From NCBI RefSeq assembly GCF_029223285.1, contig NZ_JARHUJ010000002.1:496001-560000 (forward strand): a DNA stretch of 64,000 nucleotides. The letters are read 5' to 3'. Source of the stretch: Paraflavitalea sp. CAU 1676. GTDB lineage: Bacteria; Bacteroidota; Bacteroidia; Chitinophagales; Chitinophagaceae. A model generated the notes under the pieces. That model saw nothing but the letters and a program-made list of their open reading frames with translations. It made no database searches and had not been told where the DNA came from. Shown here one piece after another: positions 50,741 through 60,003 of the stretch; position 1 is the first letter of the stretch; each line of letters begins with the position of its first letter. A program made the translations under genes and the position numbers.

Positions 50741-51367
50741 CGTGGGATAACCCGGGATATTTAATCCCAGCACGATATCGCGCCTTGCCACCAGCATACC
50801 ATTTTCCTTCACCGGCTTCAGGATACCGCTGCCGCCATACAGGGGCTGTTTACGGCGCTCTTCGGCCGAAAGCAGCGGATCGTCGTCAAACAGGAATTCA
50901 TCGACATAATAGGGCTGCATATCGCTCTCCTTGAGCACCGGGTGTATATGGGCAGGGATCTTTTCGCGCGGATAAGCTGCCGGGCGAAGGGTATAGAAAG
51001 AATACCGGCCATCGGCTCCGGTCCTGATCCATCCGCGTATATACCCGTGGCGCTTCGCCCAGCCTTTTTCATCGCCCTTTTTGGCATAGATGCCATACTG
51101 ATCGGTATGATAGATATACAGCACCACATTATTCGCCGGTGTTTTGCCATCCGCTTCATAAATGATGCCTGTTACCAGCATTTTGGCGCCGGCATCGTTG
51201 AAATCGGGTAGGGTATCCACCGCATTGAGCTGTTCCCAAGGCACGGTACTTTCGAAGATCGCCTCACAGCCCTCGCAGTTCAGCTTGAAACTACTGCGTG
51301 CATTCGTTTGTGCGCAACTGGTAAAGACTGCCAGCATCAGCGGGAGGAGATAGAATAGCCGTTTCAT
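50726..51367 (-). CDS. Exported intradiol ring-cleavage dioxygenase-like protein
   Basis: A 213-residue secreted or lipid-anchored protein (signal with VFTSC, Cys18) of the protocatechuate 3,4-dioxygenase-like fold. The core GIIYEADGKTPANNVVLYIYHTDQYG, RGWIRTGADGRYSFYTLRPAAYP and PAHIH carry the expected non-haem iron ligands: an N-terminal Tyr in the YHTDQYGIY part, Tyr132, His140 and His142. The loop between Tyr132 and His140 is shorter than in classic enzymes (8 against 13 residues), and the catalytic Arg before PAHIH is Ile here. Activity on catechols is therefore doubtful. An odd CEGC motif follows the signal. Confidence 0.82.
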   Translation of the reverse strand: MKRLFYLLPLMLAVFTSCAQTNARSSFKLNCEGCEAIFESTVPWEQLNAVDTLPDFNDAGAKMLVTGIIYEADGKTPANNVVLYIYHTDQYGIYAKKGDEKGWAKRHGYIRGWIRTGADGRYSFYTLRPAAYPREKIPAHIHPVLKESDMQPYYVDEFLFDDDPLLSAEERRKQPLYGGSGILKPVKENGMLVARRDIVLGLNIPGYPTKKGL

Positions 51368-51664
51368 AAAACCTTATTTTGGGTGAACTGATTGTTTACT
51401 CAAAATGACCACATCGGCACGGAGCGCTGAAAAAACTTACACCTCAGGTATTAATCCCTTGATGAAAGGCTTGAATAGATACCTGCAATGTATCCAGAAA
51501 ACAGCCGGAATTGCTCCCGCCTGTAAAGTTCTGTTCAATAAGACTGTAACCACTACCATAGCATTGATCGGGCCGCAAGCGTCTTTCCCTGCATTTCATG
51601 TAGCCATACCCCCGGCATGTGTAAGAAAAAGCGCCGGCTGGTTTTTGTATATTTATTTTGAAGT

Positions 51665-52684
51665 ATGAATCAGACATCTATATTCAGGCGCTACAAACTG
51701 GACCACCTGCTGGGCTGGCTCCTCCTGTTTGGCGCCTGGCATTTTTTCCGTTACCAGGATTATCCGCGCAACGTCAGCTGGCTTATCTCCGCCCTCAAAG
51801 TGGTCGACCTCGCCATTATGGTGTACATCACCAATTACCTGCTCATACCGCAATTGCTGTATAAAAGAAAGTATGTATTGTTTGCCATTGTTTACCTGGT
51901 CATGATCACCGGATTCAGTTGGCTGAAAATGTACGTGCAGGGGCAGCTGATCAACAGGCCGTCCCTCTTCAATGTACTCGACAAAGGCCGCTTCTACGAT
52001 AACGTGATCCCGCACATCCTGCTGGTGAGTACAGGCGCTGCCATCAAACTGTTGATAGATCACGCCCGTTCGCAACGCAGGCTGGGGGAGCTGTCGAAGG
52101 AAAAAGCAGAAGCCGAACTCAATTTCCTCAAGTCACAGATCAATCCGCATTTTCTCTTCAACTCACTCAATGCGATCTATTTCCTGATCGATAAGCAGAA
52201 TACGACGGCGCGGCAAACACTGCTACAGTTCTCCGACCTGCTCCGGTACCAACTCTACGACTGCAATGCACCCGTGATCGAAATTGAGAAAGAAGTGGCC
52301 TATCTGCAGGATTATATCCGGTTGCAACAGCTGCGCAAAGACCATCACTACGATGTAAATGTAGCTGTGGATGCCGGTGTACGTGGCTTTAGCATTACCC
52401 CCTTGCTGCTGATCCCCTTTGTAGAGAATGCTTTCAAACACGTCTCGCACCACCCCGATCAGCCCAATTTTGTACATGTAAGCATGGGGCGCGAAAACGG
52501 TTCGTTCCTTTTCCAGGTGGAGAACTCCAAAGAAACACATCAGCGTACCACCGAGCCACCCGGCGGCATCGGACTTAATAATGTAAAGCGGAGGCTCGAG
52601 TTGCTGTACCCCGGCAAATATGAATTGCAGATCGATAATAATGATACTACCTTTAAAGTAGCGCTAAACCTTCATTTGTCATGA
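51665..52684 (+). CDS. LytS-type sensor histidine kinase
   Basis: A membrane histidine kinase of 339 residues. Four hydrophobic segments cover about 13-135 with no large extracellular sensor. Then a coiled coil leads into the His-kinase domain: phospho-acceptor His162 in QINPHFLFNSLNAIYFLID, and the ATPase N-box TPLLLIPFVENAFKH with GGIGLNNVKRRLELLY. The stop overlaps the start of the LytTR regulator gene by 4 nt (ATGA), so the two are translationally coupled. This short-sensor pair type is common in Bacteroidota; the signal is unknown. Confidence 0.94.
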   Translation: MNQTSIFRRYKLDHLLGWLLLFGAWHFFRYQDYPRNVSWLISALKVVDLAIMVYITNYLLIPQLLYKRKYVLFAIVYLVMITGFSWLKMYVQGQLINRPSLFNVLDKGRFYDNVIPHILLVSTGAAIKLLIDHARSQRRLGELSKEKAEAELNFLKSQINPHFLFNSLNAIYFLIDKQNTTARQTLLQFSDLLRYQLYDCNAPVIEIEKEVAYLQDYIRLQQLRKDHHYDVNVAVDAGVRGFSITPLLLIPFVENAFKHVSHHPDQPNFVHVSMGRENGSFLFQVENSKETHQRTTEPPGGIGLNNVKRRLELLYPGKYELQIDNNDTTFKVALNLHLS

Positions 52685-53400
52685 CACTACAGTGCATCAT
52701 CATCGACGATGAACCAATAGCCCGCACGGGCCTGAAGGAGTATATCCAGGACACTGCTTTTCTGCAACTGGCCGGCGAATTCGACAATCCCATGAAGGCC
52801 ATCGATACGTTACAGCAACAAAAGATCGACCTCATCTTCCTCGATATACAAATGCCCCGGATGACGGGACTGGAATTCCTGAAAACGCTCAGCCACCCGC
52901 CCCTGGTCATATTCACAACGGCTTATCCGAACTATGCAGTAGAGGGATTTGAACTCAATGCCGTCGACTATCTCCTCAAACCTTTCTCTTTCGAGCGCTT
53001 TTGGAAAGCGGCAACCAAAGCGAAGGCGCAATGTGAAGCGGCAGCACAACCGGCAACACCCGCCGGCGCAGAGCCCGATTACTTCTTCATCAAAAGCGAC
53101 AGCAAGCTCATCAAGATCAAATACGACGAGATACTGTTCGTGGAAGCCTTGCAGAATTATGTGGCCGTCTACACGACCGACAAAAAATACATCACTTACC
53201 TCACGTTTCGCAGCATCGAGGAATACCTGCCCGCCAGTCGCTTCGTACGCACCCATAAATCGTTTATCGTGGCCGCCGCCAAAGTAGAAAGCATCGAAGG
53301 CAACGATATCCGCATTGGCCAGCACCATATCCCCATCAGCCGCACCGAGCGGGAAGCCGTACTGCAACAGCTTCTGCAAAACCGCCTGCTCAAGCGGTAA
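52681..53400 (+). CDS. LytTR-family response regulator
   Basis: A 239-residue response regulator paired with the kinase encoded upstream. The receiver domain (1-120) has the acidic pair in IIDDEP, phospho-acceptor Asp55 in LIFLDIQMPRMTG, the conserved Thr in FTTAYPNYAVEGF and Lys in YLLKPFSFERF. A linker of about 20 residues leads to the LytTR DNA-binding domain (FFIKSDSKLIKIKYDEILFVEALQNYV ... FVRTHKSFIVAAAKVESI). Targets unknown. Confidence 0.95.
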   Translation: MTLQCIIIDDEPIARTGLKEYIQDTAFLQLAGEFDNPMKAIDTLQQQKIDLIFLDIQMPRMTGLEFLKTLSHPPLVIFTTAYPNYAVEGFELNAVDYLLKPFSFERFWKAATKAKAQCEAAAQPATPAGAEPDYFFIKSDSKLIKIKYDEILFVEALQNYVAVYTTDKKYITYLTFRSIEEYLPASRFVRTHKSFIVAAAKVESIEGNDIRIGQHHIPISRTEREAVLQQLLQNRLLKR

Positions 53401-53486
53401 AAGGTCACATTTTCAGTCATTTATGACCCGTCAAATCTCCGGCCATCCTTCCCCGTCACGGAATTTTTCGTACATTCGCGTTTACC

Positions 53487-53519
53487 ATATGCCACGGGCG
53501 TCGATAGACCGTGGCATAT
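53487..53519 (+). promoter_or_regulatory. Leader hairpin upstream of glnS
   Basis: A perfect 11-bp stem ATATGCCACGG / CCGTGGCATAT with an 11-nt loop, ending 17 nt before the glnS ATG. It has only TTGT after it, so it may be a weak terminator of the LytTR gene or a control element in the glnS leader. Confidence 0.5.
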
Positions 53520-53536
53520 TTGTAAATACCGGTACA

Positions 53537-55216
53537 ATGACTGAGATTAAAAAGACAGAAGAAAAAAGCCTCAATTTCATCGAGGAGATCGTCGAAGAGG
53601 ACCTGAAGGCGGGGAAGTACAAAACCATCGCTACCCGTTTTCCGCCGGAGCCCAATGGTTACCTGCACATTGGTCACGCGAAGAGCATTTGCCTCAACTT
53701 TGGTTTGGCCCTCAAATATGGCGGCACTACCAACCTGCGTTTCGACGACACCAACCCGATCACAGAAGACACAGAGTATGTAGAAAGCATAAAGGCCGAC
53801 GTGCAATGGCTCGGATTTCAATGGGCCAACGAATTATACGCCTCCGATTATTTTGAGCAACTCTATGGCTTTGCCGTTGCGCTGATCAAAAAAGGACTGG
53901 CTTATGTAGACGACTCTACTGCCGAGCAGATCGCTTTGCAAAAGGGAACGCCAACCATGCCTGGTACCAGGAATCAATTTGCCGATAGAAGCGTTGAGGA
54001 AAACCTGCGCCTGTTTGAAGACATGCGTAATGGGAAATACAAGGATGGCGAAAAAGTGCTGCGCGCGAAGATCGATATCACTTCGCCCAACATGCACTTC
54101 CGCGATCCCATCCTGTACCGCATCAAACATGCTCACCACCACCGTACCGGTGATGCCTGGTGCATTTATCCCATGTACGATTTTGCACATGGTCAAAGCG
54201 ATTCCATCGAACACATCACGCACTCAATCTGTACGCTGGAGTTCATACCGCATCGCCCCTTGTACAACTGGATGATCGAGCAACTGGAAATATTCCCTTC
54301 GCATCAATATGAGTTTGCGCGCCTCAACCTCAATTACACCGTAATGAGCAAGCGCAAACTGAAGCAATTGGTGGAAGAGAAATTTGTAACCGGTTGGGAT
54401 GATCCCCGTATGCCTACCATCAGCGGATTTCGCAGAAGGGGCTATACGCCGGAGTCGATCCGCGATTTCTGCGACCGCGTGGGGGTGGCCAAGCGTGATA
54501 ATATCATTGAATACTCGCTGCTGGAATTCTGTATCCGTGAGCACCTTAATAAGATTGCACAACGCCGCATGGTGGTGTTCGATCCCTTGAAGGTAACCAT
54601 CACCAACTATCCCGCCGGAGAAGTCGAAATGCTGAAGAGTGAAGACAATCCCGAAGATGCCAATGCGGCCCACCGCGATGTGCCCTTCAGCGGGGAGATC
54701 TATATCGAGCGGGAAGACTTTATGGAGAATCCTCCCAAGAAGTTCTTCCGCCTGGCGCCCGGTTCGATGGTGCGCCTCAAGAGCGCTTATATCATCAAGT
54801 GCGAAGAGGTGATCAAAGATGCCGAGGGTAAAGTGATCGAACTGAAATGTTCTTATTTCCCCGAAAGCAAGAGCGGATCGGATACTACAGGGCTCAAAGT
54901 GCAAGGCACCCTGCATTGGGTAAGTGTGGCACAAGCCATCAGCGTAGAAGTGAGAGAGTACGACCGCCTGTTCAAGGTAGAAGATCCTGCCAGCGAAGAG
55001 GGCGACTTCAAAGACTATATCAATGCCGATTCGTTGAAAGTGGTGGGTACGGCTTATGCCGAGCCTGCATTGAAAACGGCGAAGTTCGAGGAGCGCTATC
55101 AGTTCCTGCGCAAAGGTTATTTCTGCCTGGATCGCGACACGTCCGAAGAGCGTATGGTGTTCAACCGTACCGTTACGTTGAAAGACGCGTGGGCGAAGGA
55201 ACAGAAGAAGCATTAA
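53537..55216 (+). CDS. glnS: Glutaminyl-tRNA synthetase
   Basis: Charges tRNA-Gln with glutamine, 559 residues from the ATG at 53537 (E. coli enzyme: 554). The longer frame from 53315 overlaps the LytTR gene and is rejected. Class I marks: HIGH motif at 44-47 in PPEPNGYLHIGHAKSICLNFGLA, and VMSKR at 269-273, close to E. coli VMSKR at 267-271. The C-terminal beta-barrel anticodon domains (HRDVPFSGEIYIEREDF, RYQFLRKGYFCLDRDTSEERMVFNRTVTLKD) are typical. Many Bacteroidota have this direct route to Gln-tRNA-Gln. It ends at a strong terminator. Confidence 0.98.
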   Translation: MTEIKKTEEKSLNFIEEIVEEDLKAGKYKTIATRFPPEPNGYLHIGHAKSICLNFGLALKYGGTTNLRFDDTNPITEDTEYVESIKADVQWLGFQWANELYASDYFEQLYGFAVALIKKGLAYVDDSTAEQIALQKGTPTMPGTRNQFADRSVEENLRLFEDMRNGKYKDGEKVLRAKIDITSPNMHFRDPILYRIKHAHHHRTGDAWCIYPMYDFAHGQSDSIEHITHSICTLEFIPHRPLYNWMIEQLEIFPSHQYEFARLNLNYTVMSKRKLKQLVEEKFVTGWDDPRMPTISGFRRRGYTPESIRDFCDRVGVAKRDNIIEYSLLEFCIREHLNKIAQRRMVVFDPLKVTITNYPAGEVEMLKSEDNPEDANAAHRDVPFSGEIYIEREDFMENPPKKFFRLAPGSMVRLKSAYIIKCEEVIKDAEGKVIELKCSYFPESKSGSDTTGLKVQGTLHWVSVAQAISVEVREYDRLFKVEDPASEEGDFKDYINADSLKVVGTAYAEPALKTAKFEERYQFLRKGYFCLDRDTSEERMVFNRTVTLKDAWAKEQKKH

Positions 55217-55240
55217 AGAGATATCCTCTATAAACGAACA

Positions 55241-55273
55241 AAGTCAGGCTGCATCGTCAGCTTGACTTTTTTT
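55241..55273 (+). terminator. Intrinsic terminator of glnS
   Basis: Stem AAGTCAGGCTG / CAGCTTGACTT (11 bp with one G-U), loop CATCGT, followed by a T-run; 25 nt after the stop. Confidence 0.9.
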
Positions 55274-55373
55274 ATGACCTGTAATGGTCATCATACATTG
55301 TTAAATACTTGGCCGGTTAAGGCGCTGTAGCTGATTTCAAGACGCTACTACTACACTCGTAACATCAGAGTTA

Positions 55374-56189
55374 TCAATCACCACCACCTCCGCATCCACC
55401 ACCACATCCGCTGCTGCATCCGCCATCACCGCTGCAACCGCTTCCGCCTCCGCCGTTACAGCCGGTATTACCGCCGCAACCTGCGCATCCACCGCCACAT
55501 CCTCCGGCTTTATGATTACGATCCCTCCGGTAAGCATCCCAGGTACCTTCACCGTAAGTGTCGAATGACATGTTCCTGAGCACATATTGAAGTAGCAGGA
55601 TGATCCCAGCGCCCCCAAGTATGATGAGGAACGCAAAGTTCCAACTAGCCAGGCTCACCAGTATTCCCAGCACCACCAGGGCGATCCCGGCGATATGCCG
55701 GTGCCAGGGTTGCTTAAGGATGATCCAGTGGGTGATCTTGTTGGCCCTTACATAATCATCATCGCCAAATCGCTTGTGCGTGGGTGGCCAGATGTCGTCG
55801 GGAGGTTCGTGGCCAAATTTGTCGCGGTAAAGTTGTAAGGTCGCTTCGTAGTAATTCGTGAACTTGTCTCTTTCGGCGGAGCCGCCTTCGGTGGGCGTGT
55901 GGTGGATGTCTTTTCCGAGGATGTCTTTGCAGAGGTCGTTCCAGTAGGATTTGGTGTACACAAGGTGCAGGTGCCAGGCCTGGTCTACTTCATCGGAGGG
56001 CGTTACGGGGTGAGGGCTGATCATGCATAAGAAGAGGAACTTTTTGTACTCTGCGATCACTCGCTCCGTAAAGAAGATTGGCCATCCATTTTCGCGGGCC
56101 AACCTCTGAGAAAAACTGAATGCATCAGTTGGGTTGTCTGGTGAGTAAGCCTCCAGCTTACTCCACAGTTGGGTTTCATTCATTAACAT
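55374..56189 (-). CDS. Membrane protein with glycine-rich-domain-like N-terminus and Cys/Gly-rich tail
   Basis: A 271-residue protein of unknown function. The N-terminal part (about 1-145) contains FLFLCMISPHPVTPSDEVDQAWHLHL, the pattern of the glycine-rich-domain-containing (GRDP/DUF1399) family. Two transmembrane helices follow (about 163-200, HIAGIALVVLGILVSLASW and FAFLIILGGAGIILLLQYV). The last ~43 residues are almost only Gly, Cys and Ser with eight Cys in short GGC and GC steps. Proteins ending this way are known in TIGR04222-type families; that link is from memory. A cross-linking or metal-binding tail is possible. Confidence 0.8.
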   Translation of the reverse strand: MLMNETQLWSKLEAYSPDNPTDAFSFSQRLARENGWPIFFTERVIAEYKKFLFLCMISPHPVTPSDEVDQAWHLHLVYTKSYWNDLCKDILGKDIHHTPTEGGSAERDKFTNYYEATLQLYRDKFGHEPPDDIWPPTHKRFGDDDYVRANKITHWIILKQPWHRHIAGIALVVLGILVSLASWNFAFLIILGGAGIILLLQYVLRNMSFDTYGEGTWDAYRRDRNHKAGGCGGGCAGCGGNTGCNGGGGSGCSGDGGCSSGCGGGCGGGGD

Positions 56190-56290
56190 AAAGAACTCTT
56201 TTTCAAAAATAGCTCGCCAATATTACCCCAATGTTAAGTGTTATGCCGTCTGCGAAAATCTCCCACACATAGCATCGGCTTAAATACATA

Positions 56291-56317
56291 CGCCCTTCTG
56301 GCTGAAGCAGAAGGGCG
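56291..56317 (-). terminator. Terminator-like hairpin after the M20 peptidase gene
   Basis: A perfect 10-bp stem CGCCCTTCTG / CAGAAGGGCG with a 7-nt loop lies 20 nt after the stop of the minus-strand gene, followed on that strand by TATGTATTT. Confidence 0.6.
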
Positions 56318-56336
56318 TAGAAAAATATTCCAGGTA

Positions 56337-57677
56337 TCAGAACCCTCTATTGGAAGTAGTCTTACCGGCGGCGCCACCTTTCAGGCGGGCATAATCGAAT
56401 ACCAGCTGGCAAAATGCTTTGACGCCCACATCGAGGCGACTATCATCGATATAAAAATCGGGAGTATGATGGGGTGGAGCATTTTCCTTTTTCGTTCCCT
56501 TGGGCATGCCGCCAAAATATACAAATAAAGCCGGGGCCTTGGTGCCGAAGTAGGAGAAGTCTTCGGAGCCGGTAACCCATTCACGCTCGGTTACATTGCC
56601 TTTGCCTGCTGCCGTTTCGAGCGAAGGCAGCATCAATTTCGTTAGCTCAGGATCATTGTAGGTAACCAGGGTTTTTGTATCGATGCTCACTTCAGCCACC
56701 GCGCCCATCGCTTCTGCAACGGTCGTGGCTACCTTTTTGATGCGCTCGTGGGTTTCCTGTTGCATCTTGCTGTCGAGCGTACGGATGGTGCCTTCCAGTA
56801 TCGCTTCTTCCGGAATGATATTGGGCCGCACGCCACTATGGAATTTACCCACAGTGATCACTACGGGCGCTTTGGTAAGCTCCGACTGGCGGCTCACGAT
56901 CGTTTGCAACGTATTGATGATCTCTGTAGAAACTACGATAGGGTCGATGCCTTTCCAGGGCTGCGAGCCATGCGATTGTTTTCCCTTCACTTTGATGGTA
57001 AACCAATCGGAGGAAGCCATGAAGGCGCCGGGCTTATATTCGAATTTGCCGATCTCAATATCGGCCTCGATATGAAATCCGAAAACGGCATCTACTTTTG
57101 GATTGTCCATCACGCCTTCCTTCACCATCAGGGACGCACCACCTTCTTCCGTTCCGGGCGGACCTTCTTCAGCAGGCTGAAAGAAGAACTTCACCGTACC
57201 CGGTACGTCTTTCTTCATCGCTGCCAGCACTTCTGCCGTTCCCATCAGCATGGCCACATGGCTATCGTGACCACAGGCATGCATCACCGGCACCTTTTGT
57301 CCGAGGTAATCAGCCGTAACGGTCGATTTGAAGGGAATATCCACGCGCTCCTGTACCGGTAAAGCGTCCATGTCAGCACGCAGGGCCACCACGGGGCCTG
57401 GTTTGCCGCCTTTCAGAATTGCGACAACACCTGTTTTGGCCACGCCGGTTTGCACTTCCAATCCCAGTGCTTTCAAATGGGCGGCTACAAACTCGGCAGT
57501 TTTATATTCACGGTTCGATAATTCGGGGTGCTGGTGCAGGTAACGACGCCATTCTATGATCTTAGGAAGTAAGGCAGTTGCTTTTTGTTCAATAAGCGGG
57601 GCCAGGTTTTGCTGGGCAATGCCCGAAGCGGAGATCAATAGCAGTAACGGAATTAATAGTTTTGGTACTGAACGCAT
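56337..57677 (-). CDS. Exported M20-family amidohydrolase
   Basis: A zinc metallo-amidohydrolase of the M20D type (IAA-amino-acid hydrolase/hippurate hydrolase-like), 446 residues from the ATG at 57677, which gives a clean signal peptide (MRSVPKLLIPLLLLISASG); an ATG at 57695 adds six residues. Metal and catalytic motifs: LRADMDALPV, HACGHDSHVAMLMG, FFQPAEEGPPG with the catalytic Glu pair, and VTGSEDFSYFG near the end. The lid domain lies at about 210-325. It likely cleaves N-acyl amino acids or dipeptides in the periplasm; exact substrate unknown. Confidence 0.93.
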   Translation of the reverse strand: MRSVPKLLIPLLLLISASGIAQQNLAPLIEQKATALLPKIIEWRRYLHQHPELSNREYKTAEFVAAHLKALGLEVQTGVAKTGVVAILKGGKPGPVVALRADMDALPVQERVDIPFKSTVTADYLGQKVPVMHACGHDSHVAMLMGTAEVLAAMKKDVPGTVKFFFQPAEEGPPGTEEGGASLMVKEGVMDNPKVDAVFGFHIEADIEIGKFEYKPGAFMASSDWFTIKVKGKQSHGSQPWKGIDPIVVSTEIINTLQTIVSRQSELTKAPVVITVGKFHSGVRPNIIPEEAILEGTIRTLDSKMQQETHERIKKVATTVAEAMGAVAEVSIDTKTLVTYNDPELTKLMLPSLETAAGKGNVTEREWVTGSEDFSYFGTKAPALFVYFGGMPKGTKKENAPPHHTPDFYIDDSRLDVGVKAFCQLVFDYARLKGGAAGKTTSNRGF

Positions 57678-57715
57678 GCAGGAATGTTTAAGCATTCAAT
57701 TTAACCAATAAATCC

Positions 57716-58267
57716 TTACCGCCAATCCCAGATCACCATATTCCAGGTATCTGTGCTATCTGTATAGGTATGTACGGTTTCAAAGCCCACCCGGTTATGC
57801 GCCTGTATAGAGCGATAGTTGGAGGTGGAAATTTCGGTGATGATAAAATCAAACCGGGGACTGTACACCTCTTTATGGTGTTGGTACAGCATATCAAAGA
57901 GGCCCTTGCCGCGATGCTCCTTGCTTACACACACCTGTCCCATAACATAGAACCGATAATCGTGCAGCGGCTTGCCTTTCCATTGCAACCGCTCGAAGCT
58001 GGCAAACATGGCCTCCAACAATGCGTATTCGGCCCGGCTTTCCAGCAGCACCGTCATGGCATAAGCCACCACTTCACCGCCGTGTTTGATGATGATGCTG
58101 GGTGCAATGGCATGTAGCTTTTGCAGCATGGGCAGGTCGAAGGGAATGGTGAGGAAGCCCTGCGCATCCTTTTCTTCCTGCGAAATGAATTGCTTGAGGT
58201 TCTTGCGTTGCAATTGCAGTATCTGCTCCAACTCCTGGTCGGTCGAGACGGTGGTGGCGGTATACAT
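57716..58267 (-). CDS. GNAT-family N-acetyltransferase
   Basis: A 183-residue acetyltransferase. The acetyl-CoA loop appears as QVCVSKEHRGKGLFDMLYQHHKE (motif Q/R-x-x-G-x-G/A), preceded by the strand YRFYVMGQVCV and followed by FDFIITEISTSNYRSIQAHNRVGFETVHTY, all typical of GNAT proteins. Substrate unknown. Single gene between the M20 gene and a terminator. Confidence 0.9.
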   Translation of the reverse strand: MYTATTVSTDQELEQILQLQRKNLKQFISQEEKDAQGFLTIPFDLPMLQKLHAIAPSIIIKHGGEVVAYAMTVLLESRAEYALLEAMFASFERLQWKGKPLHDYRFYVMGQVCVSKEHRGKGLFDMLYQHHKEVYSPRFDFIITEISTSNYRSIQAHNRVGFETVHTYTDSTDTWNMVIWDWR

Positions 58268-58295
58268 ACCACAATATTACGAAGAAGCAAAGAAA

Positions 58296-58324
58296 AGAGG
58301 CCACCGCCTGAGCCAGTGACCTCT
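58296..58324 (-). terminator. Intrinsic terminator after the mutase gene
   Basis: Stem AGAGGCCAC / GTGACCTCT (9 bp with one wobble) and an 11-nt loop; on the minus strand it is followed by TTTTCTTTG. It lies about 80 nt after the mutase stop. Confidence 0.75.
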
Positions 58325-58404
58325 CTTATTGATAGAACAAATTAAGGCTGTTCGTTGCTTCATGGCTGCTGCCCGTAGCCTTTGTCCGGCGCCGGGCTAT
58401 CAGC

Positions 58405-59967
58405 CTATTTGTATTCCCCATAAACCTCGCGCAACGTGTCGGCGATCTCGCCCAGTGTACATTTTTGCTCCACCGCTTCAACAACGGTAGGCATAATGTT
58501 CTCATCGCTGCCGGCTTTGTCGGCCAGTAACTGCAACAGCTGATCGCATTTGGCATGATCGCGCTGGTGACGAAGGCGATCCAGCTTCTCGCTTTGTACC
58601 TGCCGAATGGAATCATCGATCTTGAACGGGGGAGGAGGGTTGTTGTCTGCCGCCTGGAATTTGTTGACACCTACAATGATCTTCTCATTGCGTTCTACCT
58701 GGCGCTGGTAGTCGTACGCGCTGCGGGCAATTTCATCCTGGATAAATCCTTGTTCGATGGCACTCACGCTGCCACCCATAGCATCGATCTTGCCGATGAG
58801 CTTCCAGGCTTCTTCCTCTACCTGTTTGGTAAGCGATTCTACATAATAAGAACCCGCCAGCGGGTCCACCGTATCGGCTGCACCGCTTTCGAAGGCAACG
58901 ATCTGTTGTGTGCGAAGGGCAATTCGTGCTGCTTCTTCGGTAGGCAGACTCAGCGCTTCATCGTACCCATTGGTATGGAGCGATTGCGTGCCACCCAGCA
59001 CCGCGGCCAGGGTTTGTACGGTAACCCGCGAAATATTGTTGAGCGGCTGCTGCGCCGTGAGCGTGCTGCCGCCTGTTTGCGTATGGAAGCGCAACATCAT
59101 CGCTTTGGGATCGGTGGCGCCCAGTTCTTTCATCATCGTAGCCCACATGGTGCGGGCGGCGCGGAACTTGGCCACTTCTTCAAAGAGATTGTTGTGCGAA
59201 TTGAAGAAAAAGGAGAGACGTTTGCCGAATACATTGATGTCGAGACCTTTTTCCAATGCGGCTTTAACGTAGGCTTTTCCATTGCTAAGCGTAAAGGCAA
59301 TCTCCTGCACGGCCGTGCTGCCCGCTTCGCGGATATGGTAGCCCGAAATTGAGATGGTATTCCACTTGGGAAGGTCGGTACTGCACCACTCGAAAATATC
59401 GGTAATGATGCGCATGGATGGCTTGGGCGGATAGATATACGTGCCCCTGGCCGCGTATTCTTTCAGGATGTCGTTTTGAATAGTACCGGAGATCTTTTTG
59501 AGATCGGCGCCTTGTTGTTTGGCCAGCGCCACATAGAAACTAAGGAGGATGAAGCCAGTGGCATTGATCGTCATGGAGGTAGAAACATCTTCCAGCTTGA
59601 TGCCCTGGAAGAGCGTTTGCATGTCTTCGATGCTGTCGATGGCTACGCCTACTTTACCTACTTCGCCTTCGGCGAGGGCGTGGTCGCTGTCGTACCCGAT
59701 CTGGGTGGGCAGGTCAAAGGCCACGCTAAGCCCCATTACGCCCTGCGACAATAGGTAATGATAACGTTTGTTGCTTTCTTCGGCCGTACTGAAACCTGCG
59801 TATTGACGCATGGTCCACAGTTTGCCGCGGTACATATCGGGTTGTACCCCCCTTGTAAAAGGAAAATCCCCGGGAGGCGGCAGGGGAGGTAGCCCCTGCA
59901 GGTTCCGGGCATCATACAGTTCATTGATCTCAATTCCGCTGTCGGTAAAGACCTTTTTTTCTGGCAT
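58405..59967 (-). CDS. Methylmalonyl-CoA mutase-type large subunit, lacking the B12 domain
   Basis: The TIM-barrel part of a B12-dependent acyl-CoA mutase, 520 residues from the ATG at 59967; an in-frame TTG at 59973 is less likely. Motifs: [15 protein letters not shown] with Tyr56, [17 protein letters not shown], the Arg in PSMRIITD, and His in [10 protein letters not shown]; these Tyr and Arg residues mark methylmalonyl rather than isobutyryl specificity. [18 protein letters not shown] is fully typical. No C-terminal cobalamin domain (DxHxxG) is present, so a separate B12 subunit must exist elsewhere. Lies 36 nt after a membrane protein gene on the same strand. Confidence 0.93.
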   Translation of the reverse strand: MPEKKVFTDSGIEINELYDARNLQGLPPLPPPGDFPFTRGVQPDMYRGKLWTMRQYAGFSTAEESNKRYHYLLSQGVMGLSVAFDLPTQIGYDSDHALAEGEVGKVGVAIDSIEDMQTLFQGIKLEDVSTSMTINATGFILLSFYVALAKQQGADLKKISGTIQNDILKEYAARGTYIYPPKPSMRIITDIFEWCSTDLPKWNTISISGYHIREAGSTAVQEIAFTLSNGKAYVKAALEKGLDINVFGKRLSFFFNSHNNLFEEVAKFRAARTMWATMMKELGATDPKAMMLRFHTQTGGSTLTAQQPLNNISRVTVQTLAAVLGGTQSLHTNGYDEALSLPTEEAARIALRTQQIVAFESGAADTVDPLAGSYYVESLTKQVEEEAWKLIGKIDAMGGSVSAIEQGFIQDEIARSAYDYQRQVERNEKIIVGVNKFQAADNNPPPPFKIDDSIRQVQSEKLDRLRHQRDHAKCDQLLQLLADKAGSDENIMPTVVEAVEQKCTLGEIADTLREVYGEYK

Positions 59968-60003
59968 AAGCAAGCATTAATTTCTAAATAGGGAGGGTCT
60001 TTG

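Noticed and set aside
54224-55213. 329-codon open frame on the minus strand
   Set aside because: Antisense of glnS; created by codon bias.
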